From positions 33,060-97,059 of the forward strand of contig NZ_LR734998.1 of NCBI RefSeq assembly GCF_900009265.2: DNA of 64,000 nt, read 5' to 3'. The position numbers and the translations under genes are program-made. Source of the DNA: Planktothrix paucivesiculata PCC 9631. Lineage in GTDB: Bacteria > Cyanobacteriota > Cyanobacteriia > Cyanobacteriales > Microcoleaceae. Numbering within the stretch: position 1 is the first letter of the stretch; every line of letters begins with the position of its first letter. Positions 36,741 through 45,938 of the stretch are shown here, piece after piece. A model generated the notes under the pieces. That model searched no databases. It was not told where the DNA came from and saw only the letters and a list, made by a program, of their open reading frames with translations.

Positions 36741-38378
36741 TTATTCTTCCTCTCCCGATTCAAACGGTTTAATTGAAACTACCGGAGCAATAGAAGTCAG
36801 TTTTAACTCAGGATGATCGGCTTCCGCTTGACGACAATTCCATTCATTTTTAAACAGCAAAACTGGACGATCCCAGCTATCTTTCACCACCGCCGCGTTA
36901 AAAATTCGTCCGACTTTATTTAAAACTTCCCAACCTCCAGTTACCCAACGGGCCACAGTATAAGGTAAAGGTTCTAATAGGGTTTCAGCCCCATATTCAT
37001 TTTGCAATCTAAACTGCACCACCTCAAATTGTAGTTGACCCACGGCCGCTAAAATCGGGTCACGTTTAGATTGATCAACAGAAAACATAATTTGTACCGC
37101 CCCTTCTTCCCGCAATTCTAAAACTCCTTTATGGAATTGTTTAAACTTAGAAGGATTGGGATTTTTTAAATAGGCAAATAACTCAGGGGTAAAACAAGGA
37201 ATCCCTTCATATTCTAATTTTTTGCCCATATAAATTGTATCGCCAATGGCAAAAACCCCGGGATTATTTAATCCAATTACATCCCCAGGATAGGCGGTTT
37301 CAATCGATTGTCTTTCCTGGGCAAAGAGTTTTTGCGGACGGGAAAGACGGACAACTTTTCCAGTCCGGGCATGATTAACCGTCATATCCTTTTCAAATTT
37401 TCCCGTACAAACGCGCACAAAGGCCACCCGATCTCGGTGTTTGGCATCCATATTCGCTTGTAGCTTAAAAACAAAGCCCGTAAACTCTGGATACTCGGGT
37501 TCCATATTTCCCAGGGTACTCAGATGGGAACCGGGTTTTAAGGCATATTCTAAGAAGGAATCCAAGAATAATTGAACCCCAAAATTAGTCATAGCACTGC
37601 CGAAGAAAACCGGGGTCATTTTTCCAGCATGAACTAAATCCAGATCAAATTCCGAACCCGCGTGCTCAAGGAGTTCTAATTCTTCTTTTAATTGTTCATA
37701 AAGATCGGGATCTAAAAATTCCTGAATGTGGGGATCATCTAAGTCAAATACCGTATCTAACGCTTCTCGACTTCCGTGGGCGCTGCGTTCAAATAAATGA
37801 ATTTTTTGTTTACGACGATCAAATACTCCTTTAAAGCGATCGCCCGTGCCAATAGGCCAATTTATCGGATAGGTTTTTAATCCTAATTCTTTTTCTATTT
37901 CATCGAGTAATTCTAAGGGTTCTTGACCCGGACGATCCATTTTATTAATAAAAGTAAAAATAGGTAGACCCCGCATTTTGCAGACTTCAAACAATTTGCG
38001 AGTTTGCGGCTCTAAACCCTTGGCCGCATCTTCTAACATCACCGCGTTATCAGCAGCGGCTAAGGTGCGGTAAGTATCTTCACTAAAATCTTGGTGTCCG
38101 GGTGTATCTAGCAGATTAATTTGACAGTTGTTATACTCAAACTGCAAAACCGTTGAGGTAATCGAAATTCCCCTTTGTTGCTCCATTGCCATCCAGTCTG
38201 AGGTGGCATGACGTTGGGCTCTGCGTACCTTAACAGCACCGGCTTCGTGAATCGCACCTCCGTACAGGAGTAATTTTTCGGTCAGGGTAGTTTTTCCAGC
38301 ATCAGGGTGAGAAATAATCGCAAAATTGCGACGTCTCTCAACCTCCGTTTGAATTTCAGTTTGAATTTCTGTAGTCAT
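36741..38378 (-). CDS. prfC: Peptide chain release factor 3 (GTPase)
   Basis: 545 aa, a usual RF3 length. GTPase motifs are complete: [18 protein letters not shown] and NKMD (INKMDRPG). RF3 speeds release of RF1 or RF2 from the ribosome after peptide release. The switch I region [22 protein letters not shown] is characteristic of RF3 rather than EF-G. It is a single-gene unit here. Confidence 0.96.
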   Translation of the reverse strand: MTTEIQTEIQTEVERRRNFAIISHPDAGKTTLTEKLLLYGGAIHEAGAVKVRRAQRHATSDWMAMEQQRGISITSTVLQFEYNNCQINLLDTPGHQDFSEDTYRTLAAADNAVMLEDAAKGLEPQTRKLFEVCKMRGLPIFTFINKMDRPGQEPLELLDEIEKELGLKTYPINWPIGTGDRFKGVFDRRKQKIHLFERSAHGSREALDTVFDLDDPHIQEFLDPDLYEQLKEELELLEHAGSEFDLDLVHAGKMTPVFFGSAMTNFGVQLFLDSFLEYALKPGSHLSTLGNMEPEYPEFTGFVFKLQANMDAKHRDRVAFVRVCTGKFEKDMTVNHARTGKVVRLSRPQKLFAQERQSIETAYPGDVIGLNNPGVFAIGDTIYMGKKLEYEGIPCFTPELFAYLKNPNPSKFKQFHKGVLELREEGAVQIMFSVDQSKRDPILAAVGQLQFEVVQFRLQNEYGAETLLEPLPYTVARWVTGGWEVLNKVGRIFNAAVVKDSWDRPVLLFKNEWNCRQAEADHPELKLTSIAPVVSIKPFESGEEE

Positions 38379-38417
38379 TGAAGCCTAAATCGGGAATTTG
38401 TATCACATATACCATTT

Positions 38418-38860
38418 TGACACTCTCAGGTCTGAAGGCGCTGAGATTCTTGGTTCAACGAAACCACTTAATCAAAGTACCTTGCAGTGCTTTAACCAGA
38501 GGTGGGATTCTCCCCAAGCGTAAATTCGGGTATGCCCTACCCTATTCGCATTTCTGCGAGTTCTTTTTTTGCTTAAAAACTGGTCGTCTAGCTCCCATGA
38601 ATCTTTTACCCACTGCTGGGGGAAAACTAGAACTTTGCAGTAGAACCCTATAGATTCAATTGTCAAGGTTCAGCGTTTTGCCGTTAGGCGACTAGGTTTT
38701 TATACAGGTTGTTTACCTTTTCCTGTTACTGGATATACTAACATAGATTAAAGAAATATTCACGGGGAATAAATTCCCCTGAGCGGTCACTGAGCCTGTC
38801 GAAGTGTCGCTTTTTATCTCAGGTATGAAGACGCTGAGTTTTTAATCTCCCAAATTTGTA
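38418..38860 (-). mobile_element. Shrunken tnpB-type IS remnant
   Basis: On the minus strand, 38860-38735 aligns to bases 1-115 of the window (left end, with the palindrome GGGGAATAAATTCCCC at 38764-38779) and about 38560-38418 aligns to the right end and last codons of tnpB at 1200-1356. In between, only scraps of tnpB remain: a start-like MLVYPVTGKGKQ and VGHTRIYAWGES near the C-terminus. Each end carries a near-identical 21-bp hairpin (38425-38445 and 38818-38838, CTCAGG...CTGAG) in direct orientation. A dispersed motif CACTGAGCCTGTCGAAGTG (38788-38806) interrupts the left end. It is a dead or MITE-like derivative of an element related to, but not identical with, the one at 1-1356. Confidence 0.8.
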
Positions 38861-39007
38861 TTATAAAGGTTAACGGGGATTTTTGCTGGGTTGCATAGGA
38901 ACACCCGATACTGTTGGTGCTATTATCAATTATTAATTCCCTTTTTTTGAACTCAAATTCAATATTTTATTGTATCTTTAATTCCTCAGAATAAATTCTC
39001 AATCCTC

Positions 39008-41407
39008 ATGAACCCCACCTGGATGATCTCACAACAACTGGTTGTCATAACTGCATTCATGTCCCATGGTTCCTGTTACCTTTGGGAATCTAAATTAATC
39101 GGACTTCATCTGGTCTCGGATTTATTCACTGCGATCGCTTATTTTTCCATTCCTATCGCCTTAATGTACTTTGTTAATCGGCGTAAAGATCTCCCCTTCC
39201 CTAATGTTTTAATCTTGTTTAGTGCGTTCATTTTTGCCTGTGGACTCAGCCATTTAATGTCGATTTTCACCCTTTGGTATCCGGTATATTGGTTAGCCGG
39301 AGGATTAAAAGCAATGACGGCCCTGATTTCAATTTTTACCGCTTGTACAATTATTCCTTTAGTTCCCCAACTTTTACAACTTAAAACCCCTAAAGAACTT
39401 GAAGCACTGAACCAATTATTAAATAAAAGTCAAAAATATTATCAAAAATCTCAACAAATGTTGGAATTAATTATGAATACAATTCCCCAACGAATTTTTT
39501 GGAAAGATCGAAATTCCGTCTTTCAAGGGTGTAATTTACAAGTGGCTTTAGATACGGGATTAAAGTCTCCTGAAGATATTATTGGTAAAACCGATTATGA
39601 TTTTTTTTACAGTTTAGATGAAGCTGAATTTTATCGAAAAATTGATCAAGAGGTCATGGAAACGAATACCCCGCGCTATCGAATTATCGAAACTCAATTA
39701 AGACCTGATGGAAAAATTATTTGGTTAGAAACCAATAAAATTCCCCTTCATGATTCTGAGGGAAATGTGGTGGGAATATTAGGAACATACGAGGATATTA
39801 CAGAGCGGAAATTAGCGGAAGAATTATTGGCACAATCGGGAACTCGATTTCGACAATTGGCTCAACAGGAAAAACTGATTAATCATTTGGCAAATCAAAT
39901 TCGTAACTCTTTAGATTTGAAAACAATTTTAGAAACAACTGTTTTACAGGTTTGGGAGTTAATGAAGGTAGATCGATGTTATTTTTGTTGGTATCGACGG
40001 CCAGAAATGGGTTTTCATTCAGATTATAAAAATTTATCTCAATCCTATTCTAATGCGGCTTATTGGGAAATTGTTGCTGAAGCTAAAGATCCGGCAATTC
40101 CTAATATTATAGGTCGATATCCTATAGAAGATGGGGGGATGGGATCTGAGAAAAATTTAGATTTTAAAATAGGACGAATTGATCAGATTGATCATGTACC
40201 TGAATCCCAAAGAAAGTCATTTTTACTCCAGTTTGGCTTAATATCGGTTCTGTCTCTCCCCATTCAAACCCAAACGGGAGAAATCGGGGTTTTAATTTGT
40301 GGAAATCATCAGGAACCCCGGTGTTGGAGTGATTCTGAAGTTGAATTATTACAGGCTGTCACGGCGCAAGTGGCGATCGCTATTAACCAAGCCCAACTCT
40401 ATAATCAAACCCGAGAAGCCGCAGCTTTAGCTAGAGCTCAAACCCTAGAATTAGAAGCGACTTTAAATAAATTACGACAAACTCAAGCCCATTTAATTCA
40501 AACTGAAAAGATGTCTTCTTTAGGTCAGTTAGTGGCAGGGGTTGCCCATGAAATTAATAATCCGATTAATTTTATTTATGGAAATGTTGATTATGCAGCC
40601 CAATATCTGGAGGATTTATTGAATTTAGTATCCCTCTATCAAGAGCATTATCCCGATCCAGTTTCTGATATTCAAGAAGTGATTGAAACCGTAGATTTAG
40701 ATTTTTTACAACGAGATTATCCCAAACTATTAAGTTCCATGAAAGTCGGGGCGAGTCGCATTCAGCAAATTGTTTTATCCCTGAGAAACTTTTCGCGTTT
40801 AGATGAAGCAGATGTTAAACAGGTGAATTTACATGAGGGCTTAGAAAATACATTATTGATTTTACAAAATCGTTTATCAGAAACCGGAGAAAGACAAAAA
40901 ATTCAGGTGATCAAAAACTATGGGGAATTGCCCTTAGTCCATTGTTATGCAGGTCAGATGAATCAAGTATTTATGAATTTACTCACTAATGCTATTGATG
41001 CAATTCAGGAGCGAATCGTAGAACAAAATCAAGAAATTATTTCTAGTCTGAATCCTAATGATGTAGAGTTATATTCTGAAGATGATATCGGTTTTAATTC
41101 ATTGAATTGTTGGAAACCCACGATTACGATTACTACAGAAGTCATGGAGGATAATCAGGTTTTAATTATCATTGCTGATAATGGGATGGGAATGACGGAA
41201 ACCGTTAAAAATAAATTATTTGATCCATTTTTTACCACAAAACCCGTGGGAAAAGGAACTGGCTTAGGATTAGCTATTAGTTATCAAATAGTTGTGGAAA
41301 GACATCTGGGTAAGTTAAAGTGTTCTTCTCAAGTTAAACAAGGATCGGAATTTATGATTGAGATCCCAATTCAACAACATCAAAATCTGACTCTTGATCA
41401 AAACTAA
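39008..41407 (+). CDS. Ethylene-receptor-like sensor kinase: ETR1 domain-PAS-GAF-kinase
   Basis: 799 aa. Residues 34-130 form the three-helix ethylene-binding domain of plant ETR1. With a constant offset of 13, D38, Y45, I48, P49, I75, C78 and H82 match ETR1 D25, Y32, I35, P36, I62, C65 and H69, including both copper ligands (ACGLSH). An extra N-terminal helix precedes it. A PAS (about 150-270) and a GAF (about 295-470) follow. This GAF lacks a Cys-His bilin site. The kinase core has H514 (GVAHEINNP) and GTGLGLAI. Synechocystis has a related ethylene and light receptor (SynEtr1), though with a bilin-binding GAF. Likely a membrane-bound copper-dependent ethylene sensor. The gene follows the IS remnant and no receiver gene is adjacent. 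Confidence 0.93.
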   Translation: MNPTWMISQQLVVITAFMSHGSCYLWESKLIGLHLVSDLFTAIAYFSIPIALMYFVNRRKDLPFPNVLILFSAFIFACGLSHLMSIFTLWYPVYWLAGGLKAMTALISIFTACTIIPLVPQLLQLKTPKELEALNQLLNKSQKYYQKSQQMLELIMNTIPQRIFWKDRNSVFQGCNLQVALDTGLKSPEDIIGKTDYDFFYSLDEAEFYRKIDQEVMETNTPRYRIIETQLRPDGKIIWLETNKIPLHDSEGNVVGILGTYEDITERKLAEELLAQSGTRFRQLAQQEKLINHLANQIRNSLDLKTILETTVLQVWELMKVDRCYFCWYRRPEMGFHSDYKNLSQSYSNAAYWEIVAEAKDPAIPNIIGRYPIEDGGMGSEKNLDFKIGRIDQIDHVPESQRKSFLLQFGLISVLSLPIQTQTGEIGVLICGNHQEPRCWSDSEVELLQAVTAQVAIAINQAQLYNQTREAAALARAQTLELEATLNKLRQTQAHLIQTEKMSSLGQLVAGVAHEINNPINFIYGNVDYAAQYLEDLLNLVSLYQEHYPDPVSDIQEVIETVDLDFLQRDYPKLLSSMKVGASRIQQIVLSLRNFSRLDEADVKQVNLHEGLENTLLILQNRLSETGERQKIQVIKNYGELPLVHCYAGQMNQVFMNLLTNAIDAIQERIVEQNQEIISSLNPNDVELYSEDDIGFNSLNCWKPTITITTEVMEDNQVLIIIADNGMGMTETVKNKLFDPFFTTKPVGKGTGLGLAISYQIVVERHLGKLKCSSQVKQGSEFMIEIPIQQHQNLTLDQN

Positions 41408-41514
41408 TTCCTTCATATAAAAGCTCAATGAGAAACTCAAATTCTATGCTTTGTAATGTGATCACATCTCCATTTGTGTACTCATAATAATACCACGTTT
41501 TTCCTTCCCATCGT

Positions 41515-42240
41515 CTATTCTAGGGCTTTTTCTTCAGTCCATTGCCTATATTTAAACTGATAATTTGTTCCCTTAATTGCCAAGGTTGCTAGATAGTTTT
41601 CTGCGGTTTCAATTCTTTGTAACGTCCAATTTTTAGCTAATTCCGAATCCTGGGAAATTTTCAAAATTTTTAGGTTGGAATCCAGAGGCGTGAAAATTTC
41701 AACTTCCTGTAACCCAACCAACCCTTCTCCCGTGGCCTTTAAGTAGGCTTCTTTGCACGTCCAAAGTCGAAAAAATGCAGCATATTGTGCTTCTGAATCA
41801 AGGGAATTTAACCACCGATATTCAGACTCACAAAAAAAGCGTTTTGCTAAGGAAATAAGTTCAATTTCCCGAATATATTCTATATCTATGCCGATATTTT
41901 CTTCCAGGGCGATCGCATAAATAGCTTTTCCATGGGCATGGGATAAATTAAACTGTAGCGGTAAGGGATCTTGATCTAAACTAGGTTTTCCTTTAGAACT
42001 ATACTTAAATTTAATCCGTTCTGGCGAAAGGTTTAAATAGTGACCGAGAATAATTCTTAATATTCCCCGGGCAATCATAAACGCCTGTTGATCCCGTGGG
42101 AACTTGAATTGTCTTGCTCGTTTTAGCTCAGGATCAGCCAGAATACTTTGATAAAATTCAAGGTATGGAGGCGATCCTGTTAAATTTGTTTGCCAAATAT
42201 GAACCGTATTGTGATATAATTCAAGAGTTGGTGAAACCAT
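41515..42240 (-). CDS. 4'-phosphopantetheinyl transferase, Sfp/HetI type
   Basis: 241 aa. The Mg-binding and catalytic motifs of Sfp-type enzymes are present: NIGIDIEYI at about 109-117 and WTCKEAYLKATGEGL at about 161-175. The N-terminal half has the RILRIILGHYL and KGKPSL stretches usual in the family. It attaches the CoA-derived arm to carrier proteins of fatty acid, peptide or polyketide synthases. No such synthase lies in the window. After the TAG stop the same frame stays open for about 53 codons (to 41352), which is probably chance. Confidence 0.94.
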   Translation of the reverse strand: MVSPTLELYHNTVHIWQTNLTGSPPYLEFYQSILADPELKRARQFKFPRDQQAFMIARGILRIILGHYLNLSPERIKFKYSSKGKPSLDQDPLPLQFNLSHAHGKAIYAIALEENIGIDIEYIREIELISLAKRFFCESEYRWLNSLDSEAQYAAFFRLWTCKEAYLKATGEGLVGLQEVEIFTPLDSNLKILKISQDSELAKNWTLQRIETAENYLATLAIKGTNYQFKYRQWTEEKALE

Positions 42241-42385
42241 AGCCCCGATTAAATTTTTGGTATAATAGGTAATTTAACTGGATAGGTCTGATTCCGCTTT
42301 GAATGATTAAGAAAATAAATTGACGTTAGATTATAAGTGGTGAATAGATCAGATAATAAAGATCAATTGCCAATCCTAACCCGAG

Positions 42386-42529
42386 ATGATCACTATGGAA
42401 CCCTCAAAAAATCAGCGAAAAAAGCAAGTAAAGCGGGCGCTGGAAAAAACACCTACACCGAAATATGTCGATCAATATATTAGTGTAGCGAATCTCAGCT
42501 ATTACCTGCAATTTCAACAGCAGTATTAA
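42386..42529 (+). CDS. Small hypothetical protein, 47 aa
   Basis: A short frame begins ATG ATC ACT ATG and ends with TAA at 42527-42529. A second ATG at 42395 would give 44 aa. The product has a strongly basic N-terminal part (NQRKKQVKRALEK), a TPTPKYVDQY middle and an aromatic, Gln-rich end (YYLQFQQQY). Amino acid use looks protein-like, and it is upstream of malic enzyme on the same strand. No good ribosome site is present and I know no homologue. Confidence 0.45.
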   Translation: MITMEPSKNQRKKQVKRALEKTPTPKYVDQYISVANLSYYLQFQQQY

Positions 42530-42540
42530 AAAAATTCGAT

Positions 42541-42581
42541 ATATAGCAGTATTACCCCTTAACCCTTACCCCTTGCTATAT
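42541..42581. repeat. Inverted repeat enclosing a short heptamer run
   Basis: ATATAGCA (42541-42548) and TGCTATAT (42574-42581) flank about three 7-bp units of the TTACCCC type. It follows the small ORF and may form a hairpin in its transcript. Confidence 0.55.
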
Positions 42582-42655
42582 GTCATGCTTACACTACAGA
42601 CTGATCTTGATCTGCGGTGATATCATACCAAATGGACAGCTAATTAATACTGAAT

Positions 42656-44047
42656 ATGGTTAACTTAACACCGAATCCGAGTTATAGCGTTACAATTCGT
42701 CTGGAACTACCTAACCGTGCCGGAATGTTGGCTAGTGTTTTTCAAGCGATCGCCAGCGTCGGCGGAAATTTAGGTCAAATTGACTTAATTGAACAAACTC
42801 TGCACAAAACGATTCGGGAAATCAGTGTGGATGCCTCGAGTGAAGAACACGCAGAACAAATTGTCCAAGCGGTAAAAGATTTAACTGAGTTAAAAGTATT
42901 AGCGGTTTATGACCGAACTTTTAATCTCCATCGCGCCGGAAAAATCAGTATTCAAAGTAAAATTCCCCTAAAATCTCAATCGGATTTAGCCATGGCTTAT
43001 ACTCCGGGTGTGGGTCGAATTTGTAAAGCGATCGCTGAAGATCCAGAGCAAATTTATCAACTGACGATTAAACAAAATACCGTCGCTATTGTGACTGATG
43101 GTAGTGCAGTTTTAGGCTTAGGAAATTTGGGGCCAGGTGCAGCTTTACCCGTGATGGAAGGGAAAGCCATGCTATTTAAAGAATTTGGAGATATTGATGC
43201 CTTTCCGATTTGTTTAGATACCCAAGATACTGACAAAATTATCGAAACTGTTAAATATCTTGCCCCAGTTTTCGGCGGCATAAATTTAGAAGATATTGCC
43301 GCCCCTCGCTGTTTTGAAATTGAAGCTCGACTGCGAGAGTCGTTAGATATTCCTATTTTTCATGATGATCAACATGGCACAGCAATTGTTAGTTTAGCCG
43401 CGTTAATTAATTCCCTAAAATTAGTCAAAAAATCCCGGGAAGATATTCACTTGGTTTTAAATGGGGCAGGTGCTGCGGGGGTTGCCATGGCGCGTTTATT
43501 CAAAAAAGCCGGAGTTCGTAATATTACTCTATGTGATTCTAAGGGAATTATTAGTCATAATCGCACCGATATTAACGAACAAAAACGGGAATTTGCTGTT
43601 AACTTATCGGGAACTTTAGCCGATGCGATGAAAGATGCGGATGTGTTTATGGGAGTTAGTGCTCCTGGGGTGGTAACTCCCGAAATGGTGCGATCTATGG
43701 CGAAAGATCCTATTGTTTTTGCTATGGCTAATCCAATTCCTGAAATTCAACCGGAATTAATTATAAATGATGTCGCCGTCGTAGCAACAGGACGCAGTGA
43801 TTATCCCAATCAAATTAATAACGTTTTAGCCTTTCCCGGTCTATTTCGAGGTGTCTTAGATTGTGGAGCTAGAAGTTTAACAATTTCCATGTATTTAGAA
43901 GCAGCAAATGCGATCGCTTCTTTAGTTTCTCCCACGGATTTAGATCGGGAATATGTTGTGCCTTCGGTATTTGATAAACGGGTGGCTACGGCCGTCGCCA
44001 GTGCCGTTACCCATACCGCCCGTCAAGAAGGTTTAGCCCGCAATTAA
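42656..44047 (+). CDS. NAD(P)-dependent malic enzyme with N-terminal ACT domain
   Basis: 463 aa. An ACT domain (about 8-80, VTIRLELPNRAGMLASVFQAIA) precedes the malic enzyme. The catalytic regions are AYTPGVGRIC, LGNLGPGAALPVMEGKAMLFK and the metal site FHDDQHGTAIV. The dinucleotide fold has LNGAGAAGVAMA. It decarboxylates malate to pyruvate and CO2. The ACT domain suggests allosteric control by a small metabolite or amino acid. An 18-bp inverted repeat follows the stop. Confidence 0.94.
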   Translation: MVNLTPNPSYSVTIRLELPNRAGMLASVFQAIASVGGNLGQIDLIEQTLHKTIREISVDASSEEHAEQIVQAVKDLTELKVLAVYDRTFNLHRAGKISIQSKIPLKSQSDLAMAYTPGVGRICKAIAEDPEQIYQLTIKQNTVAIVTDGSAVLGLGNLGPGAALPVMEGKAMLFKEFGDIDAFPICLDTQDTDKIIETVKYLAPVFGGINLEDIAAPRCFEIEARLRESLDIPIFHDDQHGTAIVSLAALINSLKLVKKSREDIHLVLNGAGAAGVAMARLFKKAGVRNITLCDSKGIISHNRTDINEQKREFAVNLSGTLADAMKDADVFMGVSAPGVVTPEMVRSMAKDPIVFAMANPIPEIQPELIINDVAVVATGRSDYPNQINNVLAFPGLFRGVLDCGARSLTISMYLEAANAIASLVSPTDLDREYVVPSVFDKRVATAVASAVTHTARQEGLARN

Positions 44048-44108
44048 AAAATCGTAGTGAGTCCTGAAGGACTCTCTTAAGGGTGTGAAAGACTCACTAC
44101 GATTTTTT
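44046..44108. terminator. Strong inverted repeat AAAATCGTAGTGAGTC, terminator-like
   Basis: Perfect 18-bp arms (44046-44063 and 44091-44108) flank a short inner hairpin GTCCTGAAGGAC. The right arm ends in six T, so it should terminate malic enzyme transcription. The sequence belongs to a dispersed family (also 53125 and 58559). Confidence 0.8.
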
Positions 44109-44138
44109 ATATAAAAAATTTATTTGAGATAAACAACC

Positions 44139-45908
44139 ATGTCTAAAATTCTGGTTATTGAGGATGAAGACTTAATTAGAGATAACATTATCGAATTACT
44201 AGAAACAGAAAAATTTGAAGTTTTTAATGCCGGAAATGGCAAAATTGGTTTACAATTGGCAATTCAGCATCAACCAGATTTAATTTTGTGTGATGTGGCG
44301 ATGCCGGAAATCGACGGTTATGGGGTTCTCGTTGCTTTACAAAAAAATCCGGTCACGGCAACTATTCCCTTCATCTTCTTAACAGCAAACTCCGATGTCG
44401 GCGACCTGCGAAAAGGAATGCAGCTTGGGGCTGATGATTATCTAACCAAGCCTTTCACCCCCACAGAATTACTCAAAGCCATTGTGATTCGTTTGAAAAA
44501 AAACGCCACTTTAAAAGCTAATTATACTCACCAATTAAAAATAGCTGAATCTAAACTTAATCAATTAATTTATCAAGATAGCCCCACTAACTTACCCAAC
44601 CGTTTATCCCTGTTGGAATATTTTCAACAAAGGTTGGATGAGTTTTCATTGCTGTCTGTTGCTAATCAAAATTGGCAACAAAATGGGATGATACCGATTA
44701 TCTATTTAGGGATAGATCGGTTTGGTAGAATTAACGATATTTTAGGTTATGAAGGGGGAGATTCCCTTTTGAAAGCGGTGGCCGAGCGGTTAAGAAAAAG
44801 TTTACCTGCTGATAATATTATTATTCATATTGATAGCAATCAATTTGCAATTTTACTCCCACCAATTTTGGAGCAACAACAGATTAAGACCGTAATTGAA
44901 AACTTACAACAGCAGATCTCCGATCCCTTTGTGTTAACAAATCGAGAAGTTTTGATCACCGTTAGTGCTGGAATTTCCCTTTATCCCCAAGATGGTCGGG
45001 ATATTCAACACCTGCTGCGGGAGGCCAAACAAGCCATGAATCAAGTTAAACAACAAGGAGGAAATCATTATAGTTTTTATATTCCTGCTTCGGAACATCA
45101 ACTGTCGGAAAGGATTGATTTAGAAGTTGCTTTGCGGTATGCTTTAGAAAGAGAAGAATTGGAACTTTACTATCAACCGCAAGTCAGTTTGAAAACGGGA
45201 AATATTATTGGTGCGGAGGCCTTACTTCGCTGGAAACACCCCCAAAAGGGCAGGATTTCCCCAATAAAATTTATTCCTATTGCGGAAGAAACAGGTTTAA
45301 TTGAATCCATTGGCGAATGGGTTTTATCTCAAGCCTGTCAACATAGTCAAGCCTGGCGATCTCAAGGTTTAGGACGTTTGCGCGTGGCGGTAAATTTATC
45401 GGGGCGGCAATTCCAAACACCTAATTTATGCCAAAAGTTAATGGAAATTTTACTCACTACGGGCTGTGAACCGGATTATTTAGAATTAGAATTAACCGAA
45501 AGTTTATTAATTCGAGATGCTGAATTATCCATCCAACAGTTACAGGCTTTAAAAGCCTTGGGAGTAACCATAGCTATTGATGATTTTGGGACGGGATATT
45601 CTTCCCTAAGCTATCTGCAAAAATTCCCCTTTGATGTGCTGAAAATAGATCAATCTTTTGTCCGCAATCTCCATACTAATAAAATCAATGCCACCATCAC
45701 GCAATCTTTAATTTCAATGGCTCATCTGTTAAATTTAAAAGTGATTGCTGAAGGGGTAGAAACTCAAGAAGAATTAAATATCTTGCAGAGCTTTCAATGT
45801 GATGAAATTCAGGGGTATCTATTTAGTCGTCCGCTCAATTTAGAGGATTTTCAAACCTTAGTTAAAAGTGGAAGTCAATTAAATATTTCTCAACCTCATC
45901 CATCATAA
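44139..45908 (+). CDS. Response regulator REC-GGDEF(degenerate)-EAL, c-di-GMP phosphodiesterase
   Basis: 589 aa. The receiver (about 3-120) has D52 (LILCDVAMP). The GGDEF domain (about 140-300) has lost its active site: D232-S-N-Q-F236 stands where GGDEF should be, so no cyclase activity is expected. The EAL domain (about 320-575) is complete: E360-A-L, LELELTESLL, IDDFGTGYSSL, LKIDQSFV and AEGVET. The protein should degrade c-di-GMP when phosphorylated or dephosphorylated at D52. It begins a four-gene run of signalling genes on this strand, and its receiver is a close paralogue of the one in the next gene. Confidence 0.94.
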   Translation: MSKILVIEDEDLIRDNIIELLETEKFEVFNAGNGKIGLQLAIQHQPDLILCDVAMPEIDGYGVLVALQKNPVTATIPFIFLTANSDVGDLRKGMQLGADDYLTKPFTPTELLKAIVIRLKKNATLKANYTHQLKIAESKLNQLIYQDSPTNLPNRLSLLEYFQQRLDEFSLLSVANQNWQQNGMIPIIYLGIDRFGRINDILGYEGGDSLLKAVAERLRKSLPADNIIIHIDSNQFAILLPPILEQQQIKTVIENLQQQISDPFVLTNREVLITVSAGISLYPQDGRDIQHLLREAKQAMNQVKQQGGNHYSFYIPASEHQLSERIDLEVALRYALEREELELYYQPQVSLKTGNIIGAEALLRWKHPQKGRISPIKFIPIAEETGLIESIGEWVLSQACQHSQAWRSQGLGRLRVAVNLSGRQFQTPNLCQKLMEILLTTGCEPDYLELELTESLLIRDAELSIQQLQALKALGVTIAIDDFGTGYSSLSYLQKFPFDVLKIDQSFVRNLHTNKINATITQSLISMAHLLNLKVIAEGVETQEELNILQSFQCDEIQGYLFSRPLNLEDFQTLVKSGSQLNISQPHPS

Positions 45909-45938
45909 TCCTGAATCAAAATTATTGAGGAAATCAAA

